Shown piece by piece: positions 29,957-38,847 of a stretch of DNA of 64,000 bases. Below the pieces are notes generated by a model, which was not told where the DNA came from, ran no database searches, and saw only the letters and a program-made list of their open reading frames with translations. How positions within the stretch are numbered: the stretch's first letter is position 1; every line of letters starts with the position of its first letter. The position numbers were made by a program, and so were the translations under genes. This DNA is from JAGTVG01 sp964543195 (GTDB lineage: Bacteria; Bacteroidota; Bacteroidia; Cytophagales; Cyclobacteriaceae), in assembly GCA_964543195.1 (NCBI GenBank), contig CAZIXF010000024.1, positions 10,188 through 74,187 on the forward strand, read 5' to 3'.

Positions 29957-31287
29957 TAATCAGTGAACTGATGGCCGAGCCTTTTATTAATAATTTGACC
30001 GATATAATTTCTGAATGGTTCCAGATCTATTTTTTCCACTATTTCAAATGCGAATGCATGCAGTAATAAAGCTTTGGCCGTCTGTTCATCCAATCCTCTG
30101 CTGCGTAGATAAAACATCTGTTCTTCATCGATCTGGCCCGTGGTCGCCCCATGGGAGCATTTTACATCATCGGCCCATATCTCCAGCTGGGGTTTTGTAT
30201 TTATTGAAGCGGTATCTGTCAGCACGATGTTTTTATTGGATTGAAAGGCATTGGTCTTCTGGGCATTCGGCCGGACATAGATCTTACCATTAAATACACC
30301 CTTGCCATTATTATCAAGAATACCTTTATAGTTTTCATTGCTGAAGCAGTTCGGTTTTTTATGATCCACAGTAGTATGGTTATCGATCAGATCATCATTG
30401 ATCACATGATAAACGCCATATAAGTGAGACTCACAAAGTTCCTCATCCAGTATAAAGTTCAGGTTGTTTCTCAATTTTTTACCTGAAACAATGAAGTTGA
30501 AGGTATTCACATTGCTGCTTTCCTTCTGATAAATTTGCGTATTGTTTACATGAATTTCTTCAGCCGCCTTATCCTGGATTCTATAACTGTTGACCTTTGC
30601 CCCTCTGTCGGCAAAGATCTCGGTTAAATAATTTTCAAATCCGCCCTGTTCTTCTTTCGAAAAATAAATCTCGGAAAAATCAGCCCGCCTGTCCTTTTCA
30701 ACGATCAGAACTGCCCTGAAATTCATAACCTGTTCCTGTACCGTTTTCGATGAAATATAATAACAATAGACAGGAGGTGGATTATCATGATTGAATCTGA
30801 TTACAAATCCCTTATCAAGAAAAGCCGAATTCAGTTCGACAAAGGCATCCTTGTTGATATTCTGGGTTTCGAATACTCCACTGAAAATCTCCTTTTTTTT
30901 CTTGTCGGACAAATCCCTGATCAGGTCAAACTCAACACCTTCGGCGATGTGGGTGGTATCTGAATGTTTTTCCGAGAAATTACCGTTTAAGAAAACCAGG
31001 TGGATCCCCTTCTTGTCGTCAACCTTAATTGAGTTTAACATATCCTCAGGCACATCTGCCTTTCCGTTTCCCCTCATTGAGGGATTTTCAGGAAAGAATT
31101 TATATACGGGAAAATATTTATAATCTTCATGCTTTTTGTGAGGCAGGCCCAGTTTCCGGTACCTTTCATAGGCTGCCCTCATAAATTCCACCTGGAATTT
31201 ATCCTTTTGATTTTCCGTGAATTTTTTGAATTCAGTTTCAACCAGTTTTTCCGTATCGATTACGGTTTTATCTTTCAGTTCTGCCAT
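29956..31287 (-). CDS. sufD: SufD, Fe-S assembly scaffold subunit
   Basis: A 443-residue protein of the SufB/SufD beta-helix family, the SufD branch. The C-terminal signature IWADDVKCSHGATTGQID contains the conserved His of SufD, followed by MFYLRSRGL. It forms the SufBC2D complex and is needed for iron entry. The gene starts 10 nt after sufC and ends overlapping the sufS start by one base. Confidence 0.95.
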   Translation of the reverse strand: MAELKDKTVIDTEKLVETEFKKFTENQKDKFQVEFMRAAYERYRKLGLPHKKHEDYKYFPVYKFFPENPSMRGNGKADVPEDMLNSIKVDDKKGIHLVFLNGNFSEKHSDTTHIAEGVEFDLIRDLSDKKKKEIFSGVFETQNINKDAFVELNSAFLDKGFVIRFNHDNPPPVYCYYISSKTVQEQVMNFRAVLIVEKDRRADFSEIYFSKEEQGGFENYLTEIFADRGAKVNSYRIQDKAAEEIHVNNTQIYQKESSNVNTFNFIVSGKKLRNNLNFILDEELCESHLYGVYHVINDDLIDNHTTVDHKKPNCFSNENYKGILDNNGKGVFNGKIYVRPNAQKTNAFQSNKNIVLTDTASINTKPQLEIWADDVKCSHGATTGQIDEEQMFYLRSRGLDEQTAKALLLHAFAFEIVEKIDLEPFRNYIGQIINKRLGHQFTD

Positions 31288-31297
31288 AAATCTAAGC

Positions 31298-32059
31298 TTA
31301 AGCTACCGTTGCATTATACTCATTTTTAATCCAGTCGTAACCTTTTTCTTCCAGTTCGTGGGCAAGTTCCCTGGTGCCGGATTTTGCGATTTTTCCCTGG
31401 TACAGCACATGTACTTTATCGGGAATGATATAATTAAGCAATCGCTGATAATGAGTTACTACAATAACCGCATTGTCTTTATTCCTTAATGTATTCACTC
31501 CATTGGCTACGATCTTCAACGCATCAATATCCAGACCACTGTCTGTTTCATCCAGTATGGATAATTTCGGCTCAAGTACCGCCATCTGGAATATTTCATT
31601 TCTTTTTTTCTCGCCTCCCGAGAATCCTTCGTTGAGGGCCCGGCTGAGCAGTGACTGGTCCATATCGACCAGTTTCATCTGTTTTTTTATATGAGTCAGG
31701 AATGATACCGCATCAAGAGGCTCAAGTCCTCTCGATTCCCGTATCTGGTTCAGGGAAGTCTTGAGAAAGTTGGTGGTGCTCACCCCCGGAATTTCCACAG
31801 GATACTGAAAAGCCAGGAATATACCTTCCCGGGCTCTTTCTTCAGGATCCATGTCCATAATATCTTTCCCTTCATAAATGATAGATCCTTCCGTAACCTC
31901 AAATTCCTCCCTGCCTGCCAGTACGCTGGCAAGTGTACTTTTGCCTGAGCCATTAGGACCCATTATGGCATGGATCTCACCGTTATTAACCTCAAGATCA
32001 ATTCCTTTTAAGATTTCATTGCCTTCTATCGATGCATGTAAATTATTTATCTTAAGCAT
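31298..32059 (-). CDS. sufC: SufC, ATPase of the SUF complex
   Basis: A protein of about 253 residues and a typical SufC: MLKINNLHASIEGNEILKGI at the start, Walker A GPNGSGKST, Q-loop AFQYPVEIPGVS, signature FSGGEKKRNEI and Walker B LSILDETDSGLDIDAL. I choose the ATG at 32059 because family members begin at this residue; an ATG four codons earlier (32071) is possible. SufC binds SufB and SufD, and its ATP hydrolysis reshapes the scaffold. The gene lies 61 nt downstream of sufB. Confidence 0.95.
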   Translation of the reverse strand: MLKINNLHASIEGNEILKGIDLEVNNGEIHAIMGPNGSGKSTLASVLAGREEFEVTEGSIIYEGKDIMDMDPEERAREGIFLAFQYPVEIPGVSTTNFLKTSLNQIRESRGLEPLDAVSFLTHIKKQMKLVDMDQSLLSRALNEGFSGGEKKRNEIFQMAVLEPKLSILDETDSGLDIDALKIVANGVNTLRNKDNAVIVVTHYQRLLNYIIPDKVHVLYQGKIAKSGTRELAHELEEKGYDWIKNEYNATVA

Positions 32060-32120
32060 ATAAATACTCAATTTTATTAGTTATTACCTGTATTTTTTTG
32101 ATCCTTAATTATTAGAAGCA

Positions 32121-33566
32121 TTATCCGACACTTCCCTCGAGAGTAATGGCCAGTAACTTCTGGGCTTCCACCGCAAATTCCATTGGCAGTTTGTTTAGCA
32201 CCTCTTTGGCATAGCCATTTACAATAAGTGCAACGGCCTTTTCTGAATCAATGCCCCGCTGGTTACAATAGAACAGCTGATCTTCACCAATCTTCGAGGT
32301 AGTGGCTTCATGTTCAACCTGGGCTGACTTATTACCTACTTCGATATAAGGGAAAGTATGTGCTCCACATTTATCACCCATCAACAGTGAATCGCATTGT
32401 GAGAAATTCCTGGCATTTTCGGCCCTTTTCATCACCTTAACCAATCCACGGTAACTGTTCTGGCTTTTACCGGCAGAAACACCTTTGGATACGATCCGGC
32501 TTTTTGTGTTTTTGCCGATATGGGTCATTTTCGTTCCGGTATCGGCCTGCTGAAAATTATTGGTAACCGCGACCGAATAAAATTCACCAATGGAATTATC
32601 ACCTTTCAGAATGCAACTTGGATATTTCCAGGTAACTGCAGAGCCGGTTTCAACCTGTGTCCAGGATATTTTTGAATGATCTCCTGCACACAAGCCTCTT
32701 TTCGTAACGAAATTATAAATACCTCCTTTACCTTCTTTGTTGCCCGGATACCAGTTTTGTACCGTGGAATATTTAACTTCTGCATTTTTGGCAGAATAAA
32801 TCTCAACCACGGCGGCATGAAGTTGATTTTCATCCCGCATCGGTGCAGTGCACCCTTCCAGGTAACTTACATAGGAATCTTCTTCAGCCACGATCAGGGT
32901 TCTTTCAAACTGACCTGTATTGGCCGCATTAATACGGAAATAGGTGGAAAGCTCCATTGGGCATTTCACCCCTTTGGGAATATAGCAGAATGACCCATCG
33001 CTGAATACGGCGGAATTCAAGGCACTGAAGAAGTTATCATTGATCGGCACGACGGAACCCAGGTATTTTCTCACGAGTTCCGGATGGTTTTTAACTGCTT
33101 CACTGAAAGAGCAGAAAATTATCCCGAGTTCTCCCAGCTTTTCCTTGAAGGTTGTGGCCACGGAAATGCTATCCATTACCGCATCTACCGCTACACCTGT
33201 CAGCCTTTTCTGTTCCTGCAATGAAATGCCCAGCTTTTCAAAAGTCTCCAGCAGTTCAGGATCTACTTCTTCAAGACTTTTTGGTCTTACTTTTTGTTTC
33301 GGTGCCGAATAATATATAATATCCTGGTAATTGATCGGAGGATACTTCACATTCGGCCACCTGGGTTCTTTCATCTTTTTCCAATGCCTGAACGCTTTCA
33401 ATCTCCATTCAAGCAACCACTCGGGCTCTTCCTTTTTCAAAGATATAAAGCGAATTATATCCTCATTCAGCCCTTTGGGTGCTGATTCAGATTCAATATC
33501 AGTGACCCAGCCATATTTATATTCCGATTGCGTTATTTCTTCCAGTATGCTGTCGTTACCTTTCAT
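32121..33566 (-). CDS. sufB: SufB, Fe-S scaffold subunit
   Basis: A 481-residue protein and clear SufB: AVFSDGSFCYIPKGVKCPMELSTYFRINA, EGCTAPMRDENQLHAAVVE and, near the end, IGEDQLFYCNQRGID. The Cys in the last motif (about Cys434) is the scaffold ligand that receives sulfur. It is the first gene of the seven-gene suf operon. sufA is absent here. The 272-nt leader region upstream carries a promoter box at 33709-33716. Confidence 0.96.
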   Translation of the reverse strand: MKGNDSILEEITQSEYKYGWVTDIESESAPKGLNEDIIRFISLKKEEPEWLLEWRLKAFRHWKKMKEPRWPNVKYPPINYQDIIYYSAPKQKVRPKSLEEVDPELLETFEKLGISLQEQKRLTGVAVDAVMDSISVATTFKEKLGELGIIFCSFSEAVKNHPELVRKYLGSVVPINDNFFSALNSAVFSDGSFCYIPKGVKCPMELSTYFRINAANTGQFERTLIVAEEDSYVSYLEGCTAPMRDENQLHAAVVEIYSAKNAEVKYSTVQNWYPGNKEGKGGIYNFVTKRGLCAGDHSKISWTQVETGSAVTWKYPSCILKGDNSIGEFYSVAVTNNFQQADTGTKMTHIGKNTKSRIVSKGVSAGKSQNSYRGLVKVMKRAENARNFSQCDSLLMGDKCGAHTFPYIEVGNKSAQVEHEATTSKIGEDQLFYCNQRGIDSEKAVALIVNGYAKEVLNKLPMEFAVEAQKLLAITLEGSVG

Positions 33567-33708
33567 ATTGATTTTTTTATTATTTCTTTACCTGTTTTCC
33601 GTAGTTATTACGTTAAGTAATATTTCGGAATCATCCAAAATTCACTCATGTAAATGATTATGAAGCACTAATGCCCGAATTCTTATTTAGACTCATTATA
33701 AACAACTA

Positions 33709-33716
33709 CAAACATA
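33709..33716 (-). promoter_or_regulatory. Predicted Bacteroidota -7 promoter box for the suf operon
   Basis: Read on the minus strand the sequence is TATGTTTG, an exact match to the Bacteroidota -7 consensus TAnnTTTG. A start a few bases downstream would leave a 5' leader of about 135 nt before sufB. I do not see a clear -33 TTTG element at the usual spacing. The rest of the 33567-33838 spacer shows no gene. Confidence 0.55.
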
Positions 33717-33838
33717 CAACAAAATGAGCATTAATTTGTTTGTAATTACAAAAAAAACGATCAGGCGGGGGGATATGTAGAAGATAAAAAAATCAGACAG
33801 CTAAAAACCGGGTTTCTTAAAGTAGTTGTTGAAATTTT

Positions 33839-34306
33839 TCAGACTCCCAGTTGAATATGCCGATTAAGGCTTTCCTCAAGAGACATTATTGTTTCAGTTC
33901 TTTCAATACCTTCCACCCTTTGTATTTTATCATGAAGAACATCCTTCAGATGATTAGTATCCCTGCAATGCAGTTTGATGAAGATATTATAATTACCGGT
34001 GGTGTAATGTATCTTGACGATTTCAGGAATATTATATAATTTTTTGATCACCTGATCATATAATGAACTTTTTTCCAGATAAATTCCAAGAAAAGCGGTG
34101 ATGTCATAACCCATTTTGGAATAATCCATTTTTAGGGTAGTACCCTTCACGATCCCCATTTCCTCGAGCTTTCGCATTCTTACATGTACGGTGCCACCCG
34201 ACACAAATACTTTTTTTGCCACTTCTGTATACGGCATTTTGGCATCTTCAGTTAGCAGGGCTAATATCTTCAGGTCGATGTTGTCAATCTCGTAATTTTT
34301 ACTCAT
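33839..34306 (-). CDS. Lrp/AsnC family transcriptional regulator
   Basis: A 155-residue protein: an N-terminal winged helix-turn-helix (about 5-65, IDLKILALLTEDAKMPYTEVAKKVFVS) followed by the RAM/AsnC effector-binding domain (ITAFLGIYLE ... IHYTTGNYNIFIKLHC ... IQRVEGIERTETIMSLEES). Such proteins bind amino acids and regulate metabolism as octamers. It is encoded just upstream of suf on the same strand, but 272 nt and a separate promoter box lie between them, so it need not be in the operon. Its target is not evident. Confidence 0.93.
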   Translation of the reverse strand: MSKNYEIDNIDLKILALLTEDAKMPYTEVAKKVFVSGGTVHVRMRKLEEMGIVKGTTLKMDYSKMGYDITAFLGIYLEKSSLYDQVIKKLYNIPEIVKIHYTTGNYNIFIKLHCRDTNHLKDVLHDKIQRVEGIERTETIMSLEESLNRHIQLGV

Positions 34307-34414
34307 CTTTTAATAATTGCATTATGATTTTATCAACAAATTTTGAACTAATATACATTTAATATAATTTTTTTCCAATAAAATAAATATTTTTAAATTA
34401 AATAATTATTTATT

Positions 34415-34422
34415 TAATTTTG
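34415..34422 (+). promoter_or_regulatory. Predicted Bacteroidota -7 promoter box, rightward
   Basis: TAATTTTG is an exact match to TAnnTTTG, in the 324-nt space between the divergent Lrp gene and fadD. A transcript from here would start near 34429 and run into the hairpin/terminator at 34510-34540 before reaching fadD at 34631. Confidence 0.55.
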
Positions 34423-34428
34423 AACATA

Positions 34429-34540
34429 TAATAAACGATTAGAGTAAACTGATTTTAAACGCATCTAATCTTCCTTTTACTCTTCGTTTTTGGGTTTATG
34501 TTGTTTTAAAGCGGTTCGGGATACCGGATCGCTTTTTTTT
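34429..34540 (+). ncRNA. Candidate small RNA or attenuated leader upstream of fadD
   Basis: A stretch of about 112 nt lies between a promoter box (34415-34422) and a strong intrinsic terminator (34510-34540), with no open frame of note. It can fold in two exclusive ways: GATTAGA (34437-34443) with TCTAATC (34464-34470), or AGAGTAAA (34441-34448) with TTTACTCT (34476-34483). The left arms overlap, as in switchable leaders. No + strand gene upstream needs this terminator, since the upstream gene runs the other way. I do not recognise a known RNA family. The start is estimated from the promoter box. Confidence 0.5.
34510..34540 (+). terminator. Rho-independent terminator ahead of fadD
   Basis: A 10-bp stem (34510-34519 with 34524-34533, two G-U pairs, GATA loop region) is followed by eight T residues at 34533-34540. 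It is a strong intrinsic terminator on the + strand. It lies 90 nt before the fadD start, so it either ends a small RNA or attenuates fadD. Confidence 0.85.
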
Positions 34541-34630
34541 ATTTAAAATGAATTACTTTCAAATATTTTCAAATATTATTAAATTTTAAAAATTTTTAGG
34601 AAAGTTTTTACTCATTTTAAAGATTAACAC

Positions 34631-36310
34631 ATGGAAAGACATCCCTGGTATAAGTTTTATCCAAAAGGTATCCCACAGGAAATAGATTCCGAAAAATATA
34701 GTTCCCTGGTTGAGTTGCTGGAAGAATGCTTTCACAAGTACCAGGATATGATCGCTTATGAAAATATCGGATCAAAATTAACCTTCAGACAACTTGATAA
34801 ACTTTCTTATAATTTCGCCAATTATCTGCAACAGAAACTTGGCTTAAAGAAGGGTGACAGAATTGCTATTCAGATGCCGAATCTCATGCAGTATCCTGTG
34901 GTTTTATTTGGAGCCATGAGAGCCGGGCTTGTCATAGTGAATACCAATCCGCTCTATACTCCCAGGGAAATGCAGCACCAGTTCAATGATTCCGGAGCAA
35001 GAGCCATAGTAATTCTGGAAAATTTTGCTTCTAATCTTCAAAAGATAATCAATGATACATCAATTGAATTTGTGATTATTACCAGGATAGGGGATCTCTT
35101 AGGTGGATTAAAGGGAGAGATCATCAATCTGGTAGTGAAATATGTGAAAAAGATGGTACCCCGCTTTAAGCTCGAAGGGGCAATCAGATTTAAAAAGACC
35201 ATCCGGACAAGAAAATCCTTATCGTTCAATCCTGTAAATATTATGCCGGATGATCTGGCCTTCCTGCAGTATACAGGAGGTACAACAGGGGTTTCAAAGG
35301 GAGCAATGCTATCCCACAGGAATATGATTGCCAATATGGAGCAGATTTCAGCATGGATGATCCCAAAACTCAAAGAAAGAGAAGAAACAGTAATCACGGC
35401 ATTGCCATTATATCATATTTTTGCTTTGACTGTCAATTGTCTGGCCATGCTCAAGATCGGGGCAAAAAACATCCTGATCACTAATCCCAGGGATATGCCT
35501 GCTTTTATTAAGGAATTGAAAAAGTACCCGTTTAGCGTGCTGACAGGAGTAAACACATTATTTAATGGCTTGCTTAACCAGGAAGAATTTAGAAAAATTG
35601 ATTTCACTCCTCTGAAGGTTGCAGTTGGAGGCGGCATGGCGGTTCAGAATAATGTGGCCAGAAAATGGGAGGAATTAACAGGGATCGGTCTTGTTGAAGG
35701 ATATGGCCTGTCTGAAACTGCTCCTGTGCTGGCCTGTAACCCTATTGATGGTACAGAGAGAATTGGAACAATAGGAATTCCTGTACCAAGTACCGATATC
35801 AGGATCCTCGATGATGAAGGTAATGAAGTAGGTATTGGCGAGAAAGGTGAAATTTCAGCAAAAGGTCCGCAGGTGATGTCCGGATACTGGAACATGCCCG
35901 ATGAAACCGAAAAAGCTTTCTTAAATGGCTGGTTTAAAACAGGTGATATAGGGACTGTTGATGAAGATGGATTTTTCAGGATTGTGGATCGTAAAAAGGA
36001 GATGATCAATGTATCCGGATTTAATGTGTATCCCAATGAAGTGGAAGATGTAATCGCCAGTCATCCTAAAGTACTGGAAGTGGGCGTAGTAGGCGTGCCT
36101 GATGATCAATCCAATGAGATCGTAAAATGTTATATAGTCAAAAAAGACAAATCCCTTACTGAAGAAGAGATAAAAGAATATTGCAAGGAAAACCTGACCG
36201 CTTACAAGCGACCCAAGCAGGTGGAATTCAGAAAGGAATTACCAAAATCCAATATCGGGAAAATTTTAAGAAGAGTTCTTCTTGAAGGAGAATTACAGGA
36301 AAGCAAATAG
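34631..36310 (+). CDS. fadD: Long-chain fatty-acid-CoA ligase
   Basis: A 559-residue enzyme of the AMP-forming acyl-CoA synthetase family, close to FadD in length and sequence from end to end (for example GLKKGDRIAIQMPNL, VNTNPLYTPREM). The P-loop-like AMP motif YTGGTTGVSKGA starts at about residue 214. GYGLSETAPV, GWFKTGDIG, RKKEMINVSGFNVYP and the C-terminal Lys motif (LPKSNIGKILRR) are all present. It activates long-chain fatty acids to CoA thioesters at the inner face of the membrane. Expression may be affected by the terminator in its leader. Confidence 0.94.
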   Translation: MERHPWYKFYPKGIPQEIDSEKYSSLVELLEECFHKYQDMIAYENIGSKLTFRQLDKLSYNFANYLQQKLGLKKGDRIAIQMPNLMQYPVVLFGAMRAGLVIVNTNPLYTPREMQHQFNDSGARAIVILENFASNLQKIINDTSIEFVIITRIGDLLGGLKGEIINLVVKYVKKMVPRFKLEGAIRFKKTIRTRKSLSFNPVNIMPDDLAFLQYTGGTTGVSKGAMLSHRNMIANMEQISAWMIPKLKEREETVITALPLYHIFALTVNCLAMLKIGAKNILITNPRDMPAFIKELKKYPFSVLTGVNTLFNGLLNQEEFRKIDFTPLKVAVGGGMAVQNNVARKWEELTGIGLVEGYGLSETAPVLACNPIDGTERIGTIGIPVPSTDIRILDDEGNEVGIGEKGEISAKGPQVMSGYWNMPDETEKAFLNGWFKTGDIGTVDEDGFFRIVDRKKEMINVSGFNVYPNEVEDVIASHPKVLEVGVVGVPDDQSNEIVKCYIVKKDKSLTEEEIKEYCKENLTAYKRPKQVEFRKELPKSNIGKILRRVLLEGELQESK

Positions 36311-37424
36311 TTTAATTTTTCTAAAATTTATCTTAAATTGGGTGAAATTTTTCGGTTATTTCATGCATTCACCCAATTACAGAAAATTTCTTGCTGTTTT
36401 ATCAATAGCATTACTCATCCTCCTTGGATTGAACATAAGTTTGCTGATATTCGAACATGATTATCCCGGCGGAAATATTCACAGTCTTGGCGAGGCATTC
36501 TGGTTTTCTCTTGTCACCCTTACCACCGTTGGATATGGTGATTATACACCGGTATCCGGAGGAGGAAGGATCGTCGGAGGGATAATGGTTGGTTTGAGTC
36601 TAAGCATATTTGGATTGTTAATTGGACAAATCACTAACATCATGGCAACAATCAGAGATAATAAAAAACTTGGCTATCATGGTACGGGCTTTTCAGATCA
36701 TGCCGTAGTTATCGGATGGGATCATTTCGGTAAATCAGTAGTTGATCAATTGATGGGCGTTGGTAAGAATGTGGCCATCATTACCGATAATCAGAATGAC
36801 GTGGACCTGATCAGAAAAAACTACAGTAAAAAAAATGTGTATATTCTGTTTTCGGAATACACCAATTTTTCGCTTGTTCGAAAATCAAATATTCAACAGT
36901 CATCCAATGTATTTGTAAATTTACCGAATGATACGGATAAGCTGGTTTATATACTGAATTTACGGAAGCATTTTGGAGATCTGAAGATCATAGTAACACT
37001 GGACAACAGCGATCTGAAAAATACTTTTCATTCAGCCGGAACAACCTATACTATTTCCAAAAATGAAATTTCTTCAAAATTAGTAGCCAGTTATATTTTC
37101 GAACCCGATGTGGCTGAATACAGCGAAGATATCATCTCGTTTACCGAAAATGATGATGACCATGACATTAAAGAATATATAATTCTGGATTCAAATCCAT
37201 ACTGTGGAAAAGATTATAGCCATGCATTTATGAACCTCAAGCAGAATTGTAACAGTATTTTAATAGGCATAAGTAAGAAGGAGGGAGACCAGATGGTATT
37301 GTATAAAAATCCGTCAAACAGCATAAAAATCCAGGAGGGGGATTATCTGATCATGATCACCAGCAATCGCTCCCAGACAATACTTAATAAAATATTTCAG
37401 ACTGAAGAAGGAGTTATACGATAA
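36282..37424 (+). CDS. Two-helix potassium channel with RCK/TrkA-N regulatory domains
   Basis: A protein of up to 380 residues: two membrane helices flank the K+ filter TTVGYGDYTP (about residue 81 from this start), and a cytoplasmic RCK part begins near residue 140 (HAVVIGWDHFGKSVVDQLM) with a TrkA-C-like end (NSIKIQEGDYLIMIT). The nucleotide motif reads GWDHFG in place of GxGxxG. The start is uncertain: the ATG at 36282 overlaps fadD by 29 bases, while a GTG at 36342 and an ATG at 36363 avoid overlap. Homology seems to begin near VKFFGYF, favouring 36342. It converges tail to tail with the antiporter gene with no gap. Confidence 0.88.
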   Translation: MKENYRKANSLIFLKFILNWVKFFGYFMHSPNYRKFLAVLSIALLILLGLNISLLIFEHDYPGGNIHSLGEAFWFSLVTLTTVGYGDYTPVSGGGRIVGGIMVGLSLSIFGLLIGQITNIMATIRDNKKLGYHGTGFSDHAVVIGWDHFGKSVVDQLMGVGKNVAIITDNQNDVDLIRKNYSKKNVYILFSEYTNFSLVRKSNIQQSSNVFVNLPNDTDKLVYILNLRKHFGDLKIIVTLDNSDLKNTFHSAGTTYTISKNEISSKLVASYIFEPDVAEYSEDIISFTENDDDHDIKEYIILDSNPYCGKDYSHAFMNLKQNCNSILIGISKKEGDQMVLYKNPSNSIKIQEGDYLIMITSNRSQTILNKIFQTEEGVIR

Positions 37425-38753
37425 CTAATCCTGTTTCTCTGAATTATAGTCGGCTGCACTATTCGTCTTTGTCAGATTTTTGTTTACCTTATCCATCCGT
37501 TCAAATAATTTGGAAACAGTGAGTCCCTGTACGATTATTGAAAACAATACCACTGAATAGGTCATGGCAATGATAAGGTCAATCACATTTTGACGCACAT
37601 GACCTTCGGCAGCGTCATATAAAGAAAGTGCCAGGGCTACACTAATACCACCCCTTAGGCCACTCCAGGTTATGATGCGTATCGTATAGGACGGGAGCTT
37701 TTTACCGGTAAACCTGAATACGGAAAGCGGCCCGCCAACAGCAATGAACCGGGCCAACAAGACAATTACGATAGCTATTCCGGATGCATAAAAGAAATTG
37801 GGTTTCCAACTGATGATTATGATCTGCAATCCGATTAAAATGAACAGAATGGCATTCAACGCCTCATCAAGCAAATGCCAGAATTTATAGACATAATCTC
37901 CCGTGACCTCGGCCAGTTTCTCACTTCTCCCTTCCCGGCCTACCATAATACCCATGGTAACCATGGTAAGAGGACCAGAGACATGAAGAAGCTCAGCAAT
38001 ACTTGAACCTCCCATTACCATGGATAATGTTACCAATACCTCGATTTCCGTAAATTGATTTGGAATGATCTTTAAAAGATACCAGCCAACGATACCGATT
38101 ATCAGACCTAATATTATACCTCCGAAAACTTCCTGGAGAAACAGAAACAATACGCCGGTGGGTTCAAAACCACCATGAGTGGTAGAAGTGGCTATATGCA
38201 GGATAGTAAGGAAAACCACGACGCCAACACCGTCATTGAATAAAGACTCACCGGCTATCCTGGACTCCAGGTTTTTGGACACCTGGGTCTTTTTGATCAT
38301 GGCCAGCACGGCAATGGGGTCGGTAGGGGAGATCAGAGATCCGAAAAGCAGGCAATAGATAAAGCTTATATGGACCCCGATCAGCGGTAGGAAATAATAC
38401 ATTGAATAGCCAATCAGAAATGTGGATGTAAGTACACCAATTGTGGCCAGCGTGAGAATGATCCATTTTTCTTCTGAAAGTTTTTTGAGGTTGATTTCCA
38501 GAGCTCCTGCAAAAAGGAGGAAACTGAGCATGACATTCAGTAATACATCTGAAAAATTATACTCATGCATAATATCCTCTGCAAGGGACCTTAAGGTGGC
38601 AAATAGCCGTTCACCTATCACCACAAATATGGATAATCCCAGGGCCAGGATCATCAGGCCGATAGTGGAAGGCAATTTTATGTATTTGGCATTGACCAGG
38701 GTGAATATGGCCGCCATAACAATTAGGACGGTGATCAGATCAAGTACTTCCAT
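37425..38753 (-). CDS. CPA1-family Na+/H+ antiporter (NhaP-like)
   Basis: A 442-residue membrane protein with about 12 helices. The CPA1 core motifs are present: GSLISPTDPIAVLAM, and ESLFNDGVGVVVF with the ion-binding Asn173-Asp174 pair. It exchanges Na+ (or K+) for protons across the inner membrane. The short polar tail after the last helix (MDKVNKNLTKTNSAADYNSE) is not a recognised domain. It sits with a K+ channel on one side and two Trk genes about 10 kb away, an area rich in cation-homeostasis genes. Confidence 0.92.
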   Translation of the reverse strand: MEVLDLITVLIVMAAIFTLVNAKYIKLPSTIGLMILALGLSIFVVIGERLFATLRSLAEDIMHEYNFSDVLLNVMLSFLLFAGALEINLKKLSEEKWIILTLATIGVLTSTFLIGYSMYYFLPLIGVHISFIYCLLFGSLISPTDPIAVLAMIKKTQVSKNLESRIAGESLFNDGVGVVVFLTILHIATSTTHGGFEPTGVLFLFLQEVFGGIILGLIIGIVGWYLLKIIPNQFTEIEVLVTLSMVMGGSSIAELLHVSGPLTMVTMGIMVGREGRSEKLAEVTGDYVYKFWHLLDEALNAILFILIGLQIIIISWKPNFFYASGIAIVIVLLARFIAVGGPLSVFRFTGKKLPSYTIRIITWSGLRGGISVALALSLYDAAEGHVRQNVIDLIIAMTYSVVLFSIIVQGLTVSKLFERMDKVNKNLTKTNSAADYNSEKQD

Positions 38754-38805
38754 GGTGGGTGGTTATTAAATGTTTCTTTATGACAAGCCGAAAATCTCAT
38801 AATAT

Positions 38806-38832
38806 TTATAAATAATCAAGTATTATTTATAA
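38806..38832. repeat. AT-rich inverted repeat between ettA and the antiporter gene
   Basis: TTATAAATAAT (38806-38816) and ATTATTTATAA (38822-38832) are exact complements with a 5-nt loop. It lies just past the ettA stop and upstream of the antiporter start. It could be a weak terminator for ettA or a protein site; no T run follows on the minus strand. Confidence 0.4.
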
Positions 38833-38847
38833 TATAATTTCATCCTG

